A DNA stretch of 64,000 nucleotides. Source: Trogon surrucura. Its lineage: Eukaryota; Chordata; Aves; Trogoniformes; Trogonidae. The DNA lies in NCBI GenBank assembly GCA_020746105.1, contig CM036619.1:56531135-56595134 (forward strand), in the 5' to 3' direction. The position numbers were made by a program, and so were the translations under genes. The stretch's first letter is position 1. Every line of letters starts with the position of its first letter. A model generated the notes under the pieces. The model was not told where the DNA came from and did not search any database. It saw only the letters and a list, made by a program, of their open reading frames with translations. Positions 1 through 11,900 of this stretch are shown piece by piece.

Positions 1-2759
1 ATGCACACACTGAACTCAGCATTGCAGAGAGTCGGGACATAAAAAATTCAGCAGGGCTTAGCCTGAAAGCTTCTTGTGTACCAGACTGGTGAACATCGAC
101 CTCTGAGATGCACAGTATTTGTCATGGCTTTACAAATCTCTTACAGGAGGTTTTCTTCAGCTGCAGCATAACAAGAGTTCCGTGGCTGTGCTGCACAGAT
201 CCCTGCTCTGCGCCACGGGTTGCACACAAAGTCCACAGCACCAGGACAAGCTGTGCTGGCACTTCTTGACAGGGCGGCTGGCCCAAACAAAGAGAGAAAG
301 AGGAGGCCAGAGTCAGGGGTCCAGTCTCCACCCAACATCTACCCTCTTAAAGAGAAGTACTTTTGCCGGGAGTGAGCTGATTTTAGTCCAGTTTCCTTCC
401 TCTTTCTTTTCCTTCCCTTCTCTCTCTACATCAAACAAAAACAAGCAAAAAACAGAAAGAGGACAACCTCCACATCCATCTACTGGGATTTCTTGAAGCT
501 TACATTTGCTTTCCTTTTAATAGAGAATCTCTCTAACATGTACCCTAACTCCTTCAGGAACTCACACGGGTGCAGAAGGGCAAGCAAAGTGTGATTTTGC
601 TTTGTGATATGTGTGCAGCTCTGAAGGCTGCTTTCAAATATAAAATGCTGTAGCTAGTTTTTCTACTGTCCAGTACCCTCTGATACACTGCTACGCTGAG
701 ATGTAAAAAACAAAACAGCTCCCCCCAAACAGCAATGAAAAAAAAAAACCCCACAAAAAAACACCTGTGAAAATCAGAGCTCTCTTCACTGCTAGGGAGA
801 ACAGTCCACTTGCTCAACAGATCACAGCATGATTCCTAAATTCTAGGTCATTTCTATAATATCCTTTCACTTGTAAAATGAGTACTTGATTCAGTGCCAG
901 TAACGAAAAAGGAACTGACAGATTAAGAGCATCCTTTTAAATCTGAAACATGTAAAACCCACATATTCCACCAATATGACAGGTTCTTGAACTTTCTGTC
1001 ACCACCACACTCTGCAAAGAAAGAAAACGCAGGACAGATCCCTCTGAAGAAACACCACTTTCATCACTCCCAAAAATTAGAAGGACAGAAGACACATTTA
1101 CACTGTCATTTTACAGGTTAGCATCAGAAACAAGTAATTACAACAGATCCTATGATAAACATATCGAGCCTGACATCGGGAATTAGGGCAAGTTGTTTCT
1201 TTTAAGCAAAGAAACCAAACACATTTGTAGTGTTAAATTATGATTGTGTATGAACAGCAGTATCCAAATAAACATCACATTCCCCCATTCCCCATGTGTT
1301 TTTGAGCTACATGGTAGTCCTGTTGCCAAAAGGTGCTGCTTTCACCAACAGTCCAACAGCTTAGGTAAAAAGTTAATGAAGTGTTATCTAGAAAACGTTT
1401 GCACTGGACTGATGTCGACTCCTAGATTTTTCAAAGACATTTATCAAAATTTCATTTGAAAATACAATTTAGGTAATAAGATTCACAATATCGCTTTCTG
1501 TGCTTTTATTGAGCATATTTTGGAACCATTGCTTCCTACTTAGCCATAGCTTTTAATACCACCAGATCTCATGGCACTACATGCAGTGAACATAGTGGCT
1601 TTAGCCTAATAACCAGTACAGAACAGAAAATTGTAGCAAATGCCACTGATTTGAGTCAGGCCGGGGGGAAGTGGTGGGGTGCTGAAGAATTAAGTGAAAA
1701 AACTTTAAAATGTTACTGATTGCTAGAATCCACCTTCTCTTGCATCAGCAATGCAGGAGTAGGGCAGTGACTGTCCCCCTGTGCCTGTCAGTGGTGAGGC
1801 TGCACCTCAAATCCTGTATTCAGTTTTGGGCCCCTCACCACAAGACAGACATTGAGGTGCTGGAGTGTCCAGAGAAGGGCTGTGAGGCTGAAGGGTCTCA
1901 AGAACAAGTGTTATGAGGAGCAGCTGAGAGAACTGCTGCTCTGCAGAAAAGGAGGAGGAAGGGAGATCTTATTACTCTCCACAACTGCCTGAAAAGAGGT
2001 TGTGAGGAGGTGGGGGTTGGTTTCTCCTCCCAAGCGATAGTGCAAGAGAAAATGGCCTCAAGTTGCACCAGGGGTTTACACTGGACATTAAAAAAAAGTT
2101 CTTCACTGAAAGGGCTAAGCACTGGTACAGGCTGCCCAAGGAGGTAGGTGAGGCACCATTCTTAGAGGTATTTCAAAGATGCGTAGATGTGGTGCTCAGC
2201 GATGTGATGGTGGACCTGACAGTTCTAGGTCAATAGTTGGACTCTCAAAGGTCTTTTCCAACCAAAACAATTCTATGACTCTTTCAGCAGTCCACACAAC
2301 ATCCTAGATTACTGGCCTACAAGTTCAGGTCCTGCAAACTACTGTAACACATTTCAACAAAACACCTCCTTCTCCAGATGGAATGAGGGAAGCCAGGGGA
2401 GAGGGCACTGGTGCTTACCAGCACTGCTCTGTTCTAACGGAGGCAATTTCACTGTAATGAACTGCAGCAGCACTAAAATGTCTTAAAATGTGACAGTCAC
2501 AACAGAGATTTTAATGGAAACAATTTCAAGAATTTACATGGACAAGCTCAGAACTGGAAAAAAAAGGGCACTCCACACAGCTCCTTTTATTTTACTAGCT
2601 AGCACTTCAATACCAGCCAACAAAACTAAACGCCACACACTAGTCAGAAGCAGGAAGCATTTGGCTGCAGTTACTGCACAAACACAAAATACAGCTCTGT
2701 TACTAGAGCCTTGAAAATCCTAATGGGAAAAAAACCATAGTACAAAACTCGCTTCTTAC
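1..2759 (-). other. PPP4R1: PPP4R1 intron 12, partial
   Basis: Sequence past the exon 12 donor. It contains one CR1 copy (1758-2282). The next PPP4R1 exon is not visible, so the intron extends beyond the window. Open frames of 60-125 codons here have no recognisable content. Confidence 0.8.
1758..2282 (+). mobile_element. CR1 LINE, 5'-truncated
   Basis: Matches the last part of CR1 ORF2 and the 3' UTR. Landmarks are the region encoding the QFWAP segment (read here as IQFWAPHHKTDIEVL), then CTCTCCACAACTGCCTGAAA, and the 3' end with CAATTCTATGACTC, the CR1 terminal ATTCTATG-like motif. Stops and frameshifts make it inactive. It lies in intron 12, antisense to PPP4R1. Confidence 0.9.
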
Positions 2760-2935
2760 CTCGACAGTGTCACCAATTAAAGGCACAATATCACCCAGTA
2801 TAGGTTTAAAATTTTGTTGGTCATCGATGGTTAATTCGGTCTGCGAATCTGTTCCCTTGCCAACACTGGCCATCGTCTCTTCTTGAGGATCCAAACTGGA
2901 TGCTCTGAGTGCAGCAGACAACACCTCCACTTGTG
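2760..2935 (-). CDS. PPP4R1: PPP4R1 coding exon 12 (176 nt, residues 523-581)
   Basis: The acceptor is ...tatgctgcag giving G|CA-CAA-GTG (Ala-Gln-Val); the donor is GTCGAG|gtaaga. It encodes [20 protein letters not shown] followed by a divergent acidic stretch and ends in VPLIGDTVE, phase 0. Mammalian PPP4R1 continues with an Asn-Met-Asp segment and the C-terminal HEAT block. I searched the 2.7 kb to the left for that continuation on the minus strand and did not see it, so exon 13 should lie outside the window. Confidence 0.96.
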
Positions 2936-5900
2936 CTGCAGCATATGAAAGAGAAATACATGAGACTGAACTGCAATAAACTTTCGGCAAGTCCACAAAT
3001 CAGCTTTCAGACAGTGACTAATTAACTGAAATATGACAGAAGAACTACAGGGGACATACAAATTTATGATTATTGACTGTTAGTAAATCCCAAACTGGGG
3101 ACAAGTAGAGCAAAACGTAAGGCAGATCAGCACTCTTTTCCTAAGGTGCTCAATCACACTGCAGTTCAGTGAAATTTGTCTCTAGAGCAAAAAAACTCGG
3201 GAGTAAGAGACTGCTGTTATGCCAGGGTCAGTTCTTTAAGAATCTCAGGACGTACTAATTGTATAAACAGTCTTTGGGGCAGAACAGCACGTGAATACTC
3301 ACTTACTGACCGGGTCTTTTGTGGGAGGTGGGAATAAGAGAGAGAAGCAAAAAGTAATTCAAATAAAGGTTGAGAACAGATTTATTCATGCAGAAAGGAC
3401 TTTGTCCTGAGAGGCTGTGTCTGTCTCTCTATACGGTCATTAAATTCTTAGTTTTTTATAGCAACGCTAACACAAGATCTATATACAAAGATGATAGACC
3501 CCCAGTAGCTCTTCTCTGGACTTTAGCCCCCTTGCATCCTACAAACAAATAATGAAGGCTGCATTGTTTGATGTCCTCTTATTCATCAAAAGAAGGCATT
3601 AGCACTTCACACTGTCATCCACTCTTTTGATAAAGATCCAGCACTTCTGAGACTGCTCTGCTTTCCATCTCTCTGCTTACTGCTAACTAAAAAAAGCTTT
3701 GTTGAGCAATGTTCCTTGGATATAACCTAAGCAGATGAGGCGCTGGAGGCAATCTTGCCCTGCCTCTCTCCTCCTCTACTTCTTTCCAGGAAGGTGAGAA
3801 AAACAATCTTCTGACCCATTAAATTTACCCAGCTACCCAGAAGCTCTGTTCCTCATAGATTTTGGCTTTTCCGAGGTTACTTAAAATGCTCATTATGAAA
3901 TTAAATAACAAACCATATGCTTATTTTTAATCTCACACTGCCATACTTATTTTTAATCTCACACTGCCATACTAAGTTAAAGAATCTTATCTCTCCCTCT
4001 ACCTTTTTTGGTAGAGTTATTAGCAAGAAATAAAGTTGGACTCATTTGTAGATAGAAGAAACAGATATGCAATAGAGCTGTTACAAGGAGCAAAATTATA
4101 ACTTAGTACAATCTTAGCAAAAAATTGAAAAATATCCTACAGGTTCACTGGTTTCTAGGTGGAGTCTGATAAGCAGGAGTAAAGATAATTCTTTACAATA
4201 TGCAATGCTAACTCCATAACTGTGTCAAATTTCACAAAATAATCAGTAACTGAAAAATTTTCCCTGTATTATTGTAATTCACCTCAACACAGCAAGTTAG
4301 TAGCCTAAAACAAACTCAAAATCATACAAATACTTCCACTACAAAACACGTTATGTTAGAAAATATAGCTTCAATATATATCTACAATATATAATAATGC
4401 GAAGGTTAGTAAATTGCTCCAGAACTTAAAAGTTAAATAAACCACTCCAAACCCATGCAAAACAGGTGGTCATTTCAGAGCACCTGCTAGGGTTGTCTGA
4501 TCTGCAGTTCATTCTCATCTAGAGAAATCAAATAAGAAAATTAAAAAGAATTTTATTCTGCTGCACATCAAGGAGACATTTTTCATTAAGACTTGTTTCA
4601 TGAAGGACAGCTTCATGAAAAATGTACACTCCTCTCATTTTCACTTCAAAGTCAAGAAAGCTTACCCTGACTAGGTAACTCATACTGCTTCAACACTGAG
4701 TTACGTATTTACTGAAAAGTCCACACAGAGCTCCAAAGATTACTTCTAGTAACAGAAGTGAAGGTATCTACAGCAATAACTGGGAATTTTCCAAGACCTA
4801 TTCCTCATCTATGCCGCACTGTCAGCCTTCACACCTGGACTACCATTGCTTAGGGGCTTAACGGGATGGAGAACATACGTATCCTGATTTCCCCTGCCTG
4901 TCCTAGGGGAGCTACATGACATAAATGTGCGTCTCAGCTTCTTGTCAGTTCTACAATCCCAAAGTGTGGGGATGAAGGACAGAAGAGGCCAAACTCCCAA
5001 GGATTTCACTGACTGGCAAGTGCCTTCCCTCTTCTTTGACTGCTTCTCCACAGGTCCTGCCAAAAAGGGTGACTTCAGTGCTGTCATTCACTGAAAGGTA
5101 AATAGCCTGAAGTCCATAAACCTCTGAAGGTCTCAGCCAAAAAAAAAAAAAAAGCCAAGCATGGTTACTGTGGAAGGCTCCAGAATAGCAGAGTGCTTAG
5201 TAAAGGGAAGAGCATGTGTGAGTATCACACATGAACACAGTTCTAAGGAGGCTGCCTTGAAGACACAGAAGCTTAAGACAGCATCCTAATGAGCTGCCTT
5301 CACTACCCTGGGCCTCAGGTGCGAGGGCACATCCCCTCATAATCCCATCACACACACAGTCTACGGATCAGTGCCAACACCCTCCTGACCAAGGTGGCTG
5401 CTGCTCCTCCCCATCTCCCACAAAGATATTTCCTACTGCCATAAGACAGGTAATGTTTTCCAGAAAAGCATTAAAGCTGTAAGTAAAGAATAAGGCTCCC
5501 CTTCCACACATGACACAGAAAAATGCCTGGGAAGCAAGGTTTTAGAAGGGAGACTGGAAGGGAATTTGCTGGCTAACCAGCTTTCACAACTACCTTCAGG
5601 GAAAACTGGAGTGTAAGGCTCAGTTTTGTGCATAACACAGAACTCACGTTTTACACTGGTAAGATAAAGTGAACCCTGTTGAAGTGGGTCCAGAGGAGGG
5701 CCACAAAGATGATCAGAGGGATGGAACACCTTCCTTCTGAGGACAGGCTAAGAGTTGGAGTTGTTCAGCCTGAGGAAGGCTGCAGAGAGACCTTAGAGCA
5801 GCCTTCCAGTTACCTAAAGGGGGCTACAAGGAAACTGGGGAGTGTTTACAATGGCGTGTAGCAATGGGATGAGAAGCAATGGGTTTAAACTGGAGCAGGG

Positions 5901-8900
5901 CAGATTTAGATTAGACATTAGGAAGAAGTTCTTTATTGTGAAGGTGGTGAGGCACTGGAACAGATTGTCCAGAGAAGCCATGGAAGATCCCTCCCTGGAA
6001 GTGTCCAAGACCAGGCTAGATGGGGCTTTGAGCAACCTGGTCTAGTGGGAGACATCCCTGCTCATGGCAGAGGGTTGGAACTAGATGATCTATAACGTGC
6101 CTTCCAACTCAAATCATTCTACGACTCTATAAATGTTCACTAGATCTTAAACTCTCTTCTAATTATCATTTTCTTCCTTTGACTTTTGCTTGAGGCGAGA
6201 AGTATTTTTCAGTGAGCATTTATTTACTTTTGGCCACTACACCTCCATCCTAAAATATGTGGCACAACCTTTAAATTCAAAAGCACATTTTACCTGGCCT
6301 TATTAAATTTTCTGGTCCTCAGGATTTTCTTATTTCAATATGCTTCGTTGTTGTATTTTCTGTTTCTACTGATGTTCAAGAGAAGACATGGTTATTTCTA
6401 ACTGGCACGCTCCCTTCTTTTTTTGTGAAGGATCTGCCTTCCTTACTCTCACTTCTTACTCGGAGGCAAAAGCTATGGGCTGCGTTAATGGGTACAGAGA
6501 TGCAAGTAATTAAAATGTAAAAATAAGAAGTTTCTTCTTTACTTTCTCCTCACCTACTCGTCCATTAACAACATATTTTAGACTTTTACTGCAGGCACTA
6601 GCAGTCTAACTTGTAAGCACAGTTTTTATACAGGAATGTGACCAACTGACCCCACATTGGGGCTGGTTTATCCTTATTAGGTCTCCACTTGTTAAAGCAG
6701 CCTGTAACCAGCACAAGCCACAGTTAGCCCTGGTAACCTGCAAGTAAGGCTTTCTCTCTTCCTCCAAATATTAAGAAAAGCTGATGTTAGGCAATTTAGC
6801 ACTTTCTATGTAGAACTTAGGGAGATAAATAAAGCCGAACAAAATGTCCCTGGGAAGAAAAATAAAGAAATAAGAACATCTGGAGAGAAAAAAAGCAACC
6901 TTTGAAGTAAACAAAGACGGCAGCAGTCTCACAGAGATGGAAAAAGGTGACCTGAATACAGACCCTGTGATAATTTTTAAAGTTCTGGCATACTTCAGAG
7001 GAACATGTAGGTTTCTATCTCCCACTTTGAGACCCTCAGGATGTCTGGCCAATTGTCTGCAGATTGGAAAGGCCCTATTAACAGGGATTACATACCACTG
7101 GTTAATTTTGCATACCTTATGTAGCTCTGCTAGCCAGCGGAGCTTGTCTGTGAGAATACAGACTGTCATCATCTTGGTTACTGACTGCTCAACTATCTAT
7201 TACTCAGATTTATCACTTTGGCCACAAGCTAGTTCTCAAAAGAAAGCTTCAAGGTAAAGATTTTTGGAAGCAAGATTCAGTTAAAGCAGTTCACCCCTTT
7301 CTGAGAATGAAATTACTGAAAAGAAATATGTTCTGTGGTGGTTGCTGGCCGCTAGAGACCTCATCAGTTTCCATGCCTCGGAGCAAGGATTTGAAGTTTG
7401 AAATGGAAACTGCTCTGATGATATGGAGGTGGACTACAGAAACACAGAAAACACTTAGAAACCTAAACACCCCCTCCCAAATTGAAACACACAAAAACAC
7501 CCCAAAATCCCACACAACCACAAACAGCTCATTACAATAAATTGTAAGTGCCTAGCAGACACGACATCTGGAGGATGGTGATTCTCCCCTTCTACTGTGA
7601 GACCCCACCTGGTGTACTGCATTCAGCTCTGGGACCCCCAGCATAGAAGGAACATGGACCTGTTGAAGTAGGTCCAGAGGAGGGCCACAAAAATGATCAG
7701 GGGGCTGGAGCACCTCCCCTGTGAGGACAGGTTGAAAGAGTCAGGGTTGTTCTGCCTGGAGAAGAGAAGGCTCTGGGGAGACCCTATAGCAGCCTTCCAG
7801 TACTTAAAGGGGGCCTACAAGAAAGCTGGGGAGGGTCTTTGCACGTAGCAATAGAACACTGGGTGATGGCTGGAAGAGGGTAGATTTAAATTAGATGTAA
7901 GGAAGAAGTTCTTCACAAGTGGTGAGACACTGGAACAGGATGCCCAGAGAAGTTGTGGATACTTCTCTCTGGAAGTGTTCAAGGCCAGGTTGGACAGGGT
8001 TTTGAGCAAGATGGACTGGCACAACATGTCCCTGTCCATAGCAGGAAGGTTGAAACTAGATGATCTTTAAGGTGTCTTCCAACTCAAACCATTTTATAAT
8101 TCGATGATGACTGGGTGTGCACTGAACATACTGGGCTGTATGAGCTGGCAATGCCTTTCCTTTCAACAGATCCTTCCCCTTGGCACAGTATGCTGAGGTA
8201 CCCCTATGATAAAAACTCAGTTCTGAGCTATTCTGTTCTCAGTAATTCGCTATAAGGATGCAAAAGCAGGGGAGGGAAGCAGCACCTTGCACAACAGAAG
8301 GTGAGGTGAGATATGTGAAGTGGTGGAATGCAGAATCCAGAAAGGAAGAGAAATGAAAATAAAGGAAATAGGAAGGGAGACAGACACAAAGGGAGGCAAT
8401 AGGGGTAAAGAGGTATAATAATAGCTATGGATGCATAAACAGAACAGAGTATTGGGCAGGGCAGGAGGTGAGGAGAAACAAAACACAGGCTCGAAATCAT
8501 TGCCATTTGCACTCCAGTACCAAATCTCTACATCTGCCTCAGCTGTCAGGGACTGACTCTACAATCAGCTAGCAAAACCAAAAACATCAACCTTTGCTGA
8601 CTGTCACCTTACTACCATCACTAGTTATTCTGCAGAGTCAAATAATAAAAATTCTCTATGATCTTCAGAATCTTAAAAAAAATCTGTGCCAATAACCCTG
8701 GCCAATACGGTTCCACATAAAAAGAATTAATTTTCTTCTTTTTTTAAGTGTAGAAAATATTCTCCAAAACAAAACACATTAAGAGAAGGATGCTAAGTTG
8801 CACAGTTAAGCACTGAGATGTAAGGCAGAGCCACAGTTGAGGGCATCACAACAACTTAACCTTACTGACACATCCACAACATCACACGCTACAGTCTCAT

Positions 8901-11900
8901 TCCCAAACTACGCTTTTGCTAACTCATCCCCACTTTGTCTTGTGATGCCTCTAGGATGCTTGTCCCATTCGCTATAGAAACCAGCAGGTATGCGCCTATG
9001 GGAGCTCTCCTGTACGGCAGCCCTCCGCTCACCCACCACAGAGAGCACAGTATCTTCCACTCCCATGCTTTGGCTGGGTATGGAGAGATAAAGACAGGAG
9101 CACAGCACGGAAGCAGGAATTCAGGACTTAGATGACAGCAAACCAAGGAAGAAAATAAGTGCAAGAAAAGGTCACAGGGATTTAAAAAGAATGAAAGAGA
9201 GGAAAAAAAACAATCCTAGCTTCATCAGTCTTTGTTGTCAAGAACCAGCTCACTCCTCAGAATAAGAGACTCAAAAACATAAAGGCTAGTCTTGTGAGGA
9301 GGAGGAGAAGAGAGGGCAGGTAAAGACCCTAAGCTTAGGACCAGGGTTGTGTGGCAAACACTTGTAACCCATGTATACAGGAAGTTTCATAAAATGTCTA
9401 TGAAAATAACAAATTAAGACAACCTTTGGACTGAATACTTACACCAACTGCATACTGGTTTGCAACAACCGTTTTAGATGGTTTAGACCCCAAAAAGGGC
9501 TCTACCTCGCTCTTGTCACAGTTTACAGAGCGTAAGGTCCAAAGCAGGCCTTAAGCCAGCTACTCAGAGACCGAAGTCTGGATATCTACCACTTCTACGT
9601 ATGCATTAGAGTTGGAGACGAACATGCAAAATGAGTACTATTCTATCAGGTTTGGTCTCCATTTTCCTTATGCCTCAATGCACTTCGTGTCAAATTAAAA
9701 CAACATTACAAACCAAAACAGGAACATTGTTAAATTACAGCTTCCAAGTATTCACACTAAATAATGAGAGTACAGGCAAGAGGCAAAAAAAGAAAAAAAA
9801 GAGTTCAAGGTTTAGAAGGTGTGTTTCATGCTGCTTCACTCCACAGCCTTGACAACATCACATGAACCGAATGGAATACTAAAGCGACAGAGCAATTAAG
9901 ACCACTCACCCCATCCCAAATTAGAATCAATGGCACCAGCAAACCTAATTCAAATCTTTCCTAACTTGTGGGCACTGGGAACCCATTGTGCTGACAACCT
10001 AGTAACAGTTTTCTTCTACTGAAAAATACAAGTATTAGTCAACTGCACAGAAAACTTTGACACCCAGTCAAGAGAACGTAAAAAACAATTAAACAAGGCC
10101 AACAAAAAAAACAAACCCGCTCTGAAACAAGACGTATGACAGAAACAACTCTGTAATACAGGAGAATTCTGGACATATAGCCACATGCCTACATAAATCT
10201 TCATTAGAAGCTACCTAAACAGTAGCGTAAGTTCACTGTGGGCTTCAGAGATAAGTTATGTGAAGACCAAGATCATTATTAAGGTTGGAATTTTTTTTCT
10301 TATCTCTCTCATTAGACAGGGAGAGCCTAAAGCACTTTTAAAGCAACAATCTGCTGACTTCAAAACAGATTAAATAAAAGCAGCCCAAAATGGATTTAAG
10401 ACAAGTTCTCAGCATATCAACCTATTAACAACAAAAGGAAGTTGAAAGCAGTATCATTTTGGTCTGAAATGTTTTTCCCATTCCCAATTTCCCTCATTTT
10501 CCATGTTATATTTTCAAATACAGAGGCATGCTTCCCCTTCGGATCCTTCAGCTCCAGAATAACCTGGCTTCTTCCTTAGTTCTACCTCTGGACTTTCTTA
10601 CTGCGACGCTCAAGACTGATGTGCCTTGGAATTTATTCATTACATGAATACCAAGAGAAACGTATCTTCAGTCAGTATGTGTGAAATAGCCAAGTCATTT
10701 TAGCCCAGGAGGTATTTCTGAGGTGCTGCTCTACCAGCTGGTCATACTTATGAAACCCTTCATCCTTTTAAAATGGAGGATGTGTATTCACTTCAAGAAT
10801 TCAGTTTTGACCAGTTCGCGGTCAGACCCAATCAATTTGGCACACTTAAGTTGATAATGTAAGACTGCAATAATAAAGACCTTGCAGAAAAAGAGAGAAG
10901 ACTAATTCACGAGACAAAACTCAGATAATGCATAAAATGAAAATAATCTATCACATTTTGCTATTTAAAGAAAATATGTTAATGTCTTATTTTGCATGTA
11001 TGCTAATTCAAATTAATTGCCTGACCAACAGCTTACTCCACTGAACCATCTATTTGATTATACTGTCAGAAAAGGCAGTCAAAAGGTTATACTGCTAACT
11101 GTGTATTCAGTTTATGGAAGAAATCATACTACCTTTAAACATCTTTAAACAAATTCAAGTTCCCTTTTAGTCCATTCTCAATTTTCACAATTAAATTAAA
11201 ATAGACACAATCTCTGAGGATCAGGAGAAAGTAATACTTCTGACTTTTAAGACAATGGAAAGGTTAAAACCCAGACTGCTGAAGTAACAAATGCATATCT
11301 CCGAACACTAAAAATGCTTCAGTATCTTTACCTTTAACATCTGGATCATCTATATGGGGTTCCAGATTTTCTATCATTTCTTCCAATTCTTTCCTCGTTG
11401 CCATAGGAATGTTTGAAGATACTGGCATAGTGAGTTCCTGAATTTCTCTGTCGAGTATTATCTCAGAAGTCTGCTGAAGCTCCAAGTCAATATCTATTTC
11501 AGGAAGTGGAGTCCTCCAGAAATGGAAAGAGTTGTACAATTCCTGCTCTGAAAGAGAGGTTTCCTGTGAATTCAGCCCAGCCTCCTGCAGACCTGCTGTA
11601 CAGCAATGAGAACCTCGCTCGTTCTCGTCAGCCATTTCCCCACAAGATTCTGAAGACAAAGTGCAATGGAATGATGACTCAGTCTGGAAATCACTTTCCC
11701 TCTGGGAGTTATTTGACACTGTATTTTGATCTTCCATGGCATTTTCAAGTTTTGTTGCAAAATCATCATTATCAACATGTGAAGACAAATCCTCTGTCCT
11801 GTTGCGCTCATCCTCTGTTCTAACATCTTCTGTAGTCCTGACTTGTTCACTGTTGAGTGCCAAAGCAAATGAACGTTAAAAATCCAAAATATACTTGTTG

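Larger units (their letters stand above)
2936..11331 (-). other. PPP4R1: PPP4R1 intron 11 (8.4 kb)
   Basis: Contains two CR1 copies on the + strand (5668-6132 and 7574-8108), a perfect 26-bp tandem duplication (3920-3971), a purine-rich stretch (about 8330-8480) and a 15-nt A run near 5139-5153. No other gene signal is seen. Confidence 0.85.
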
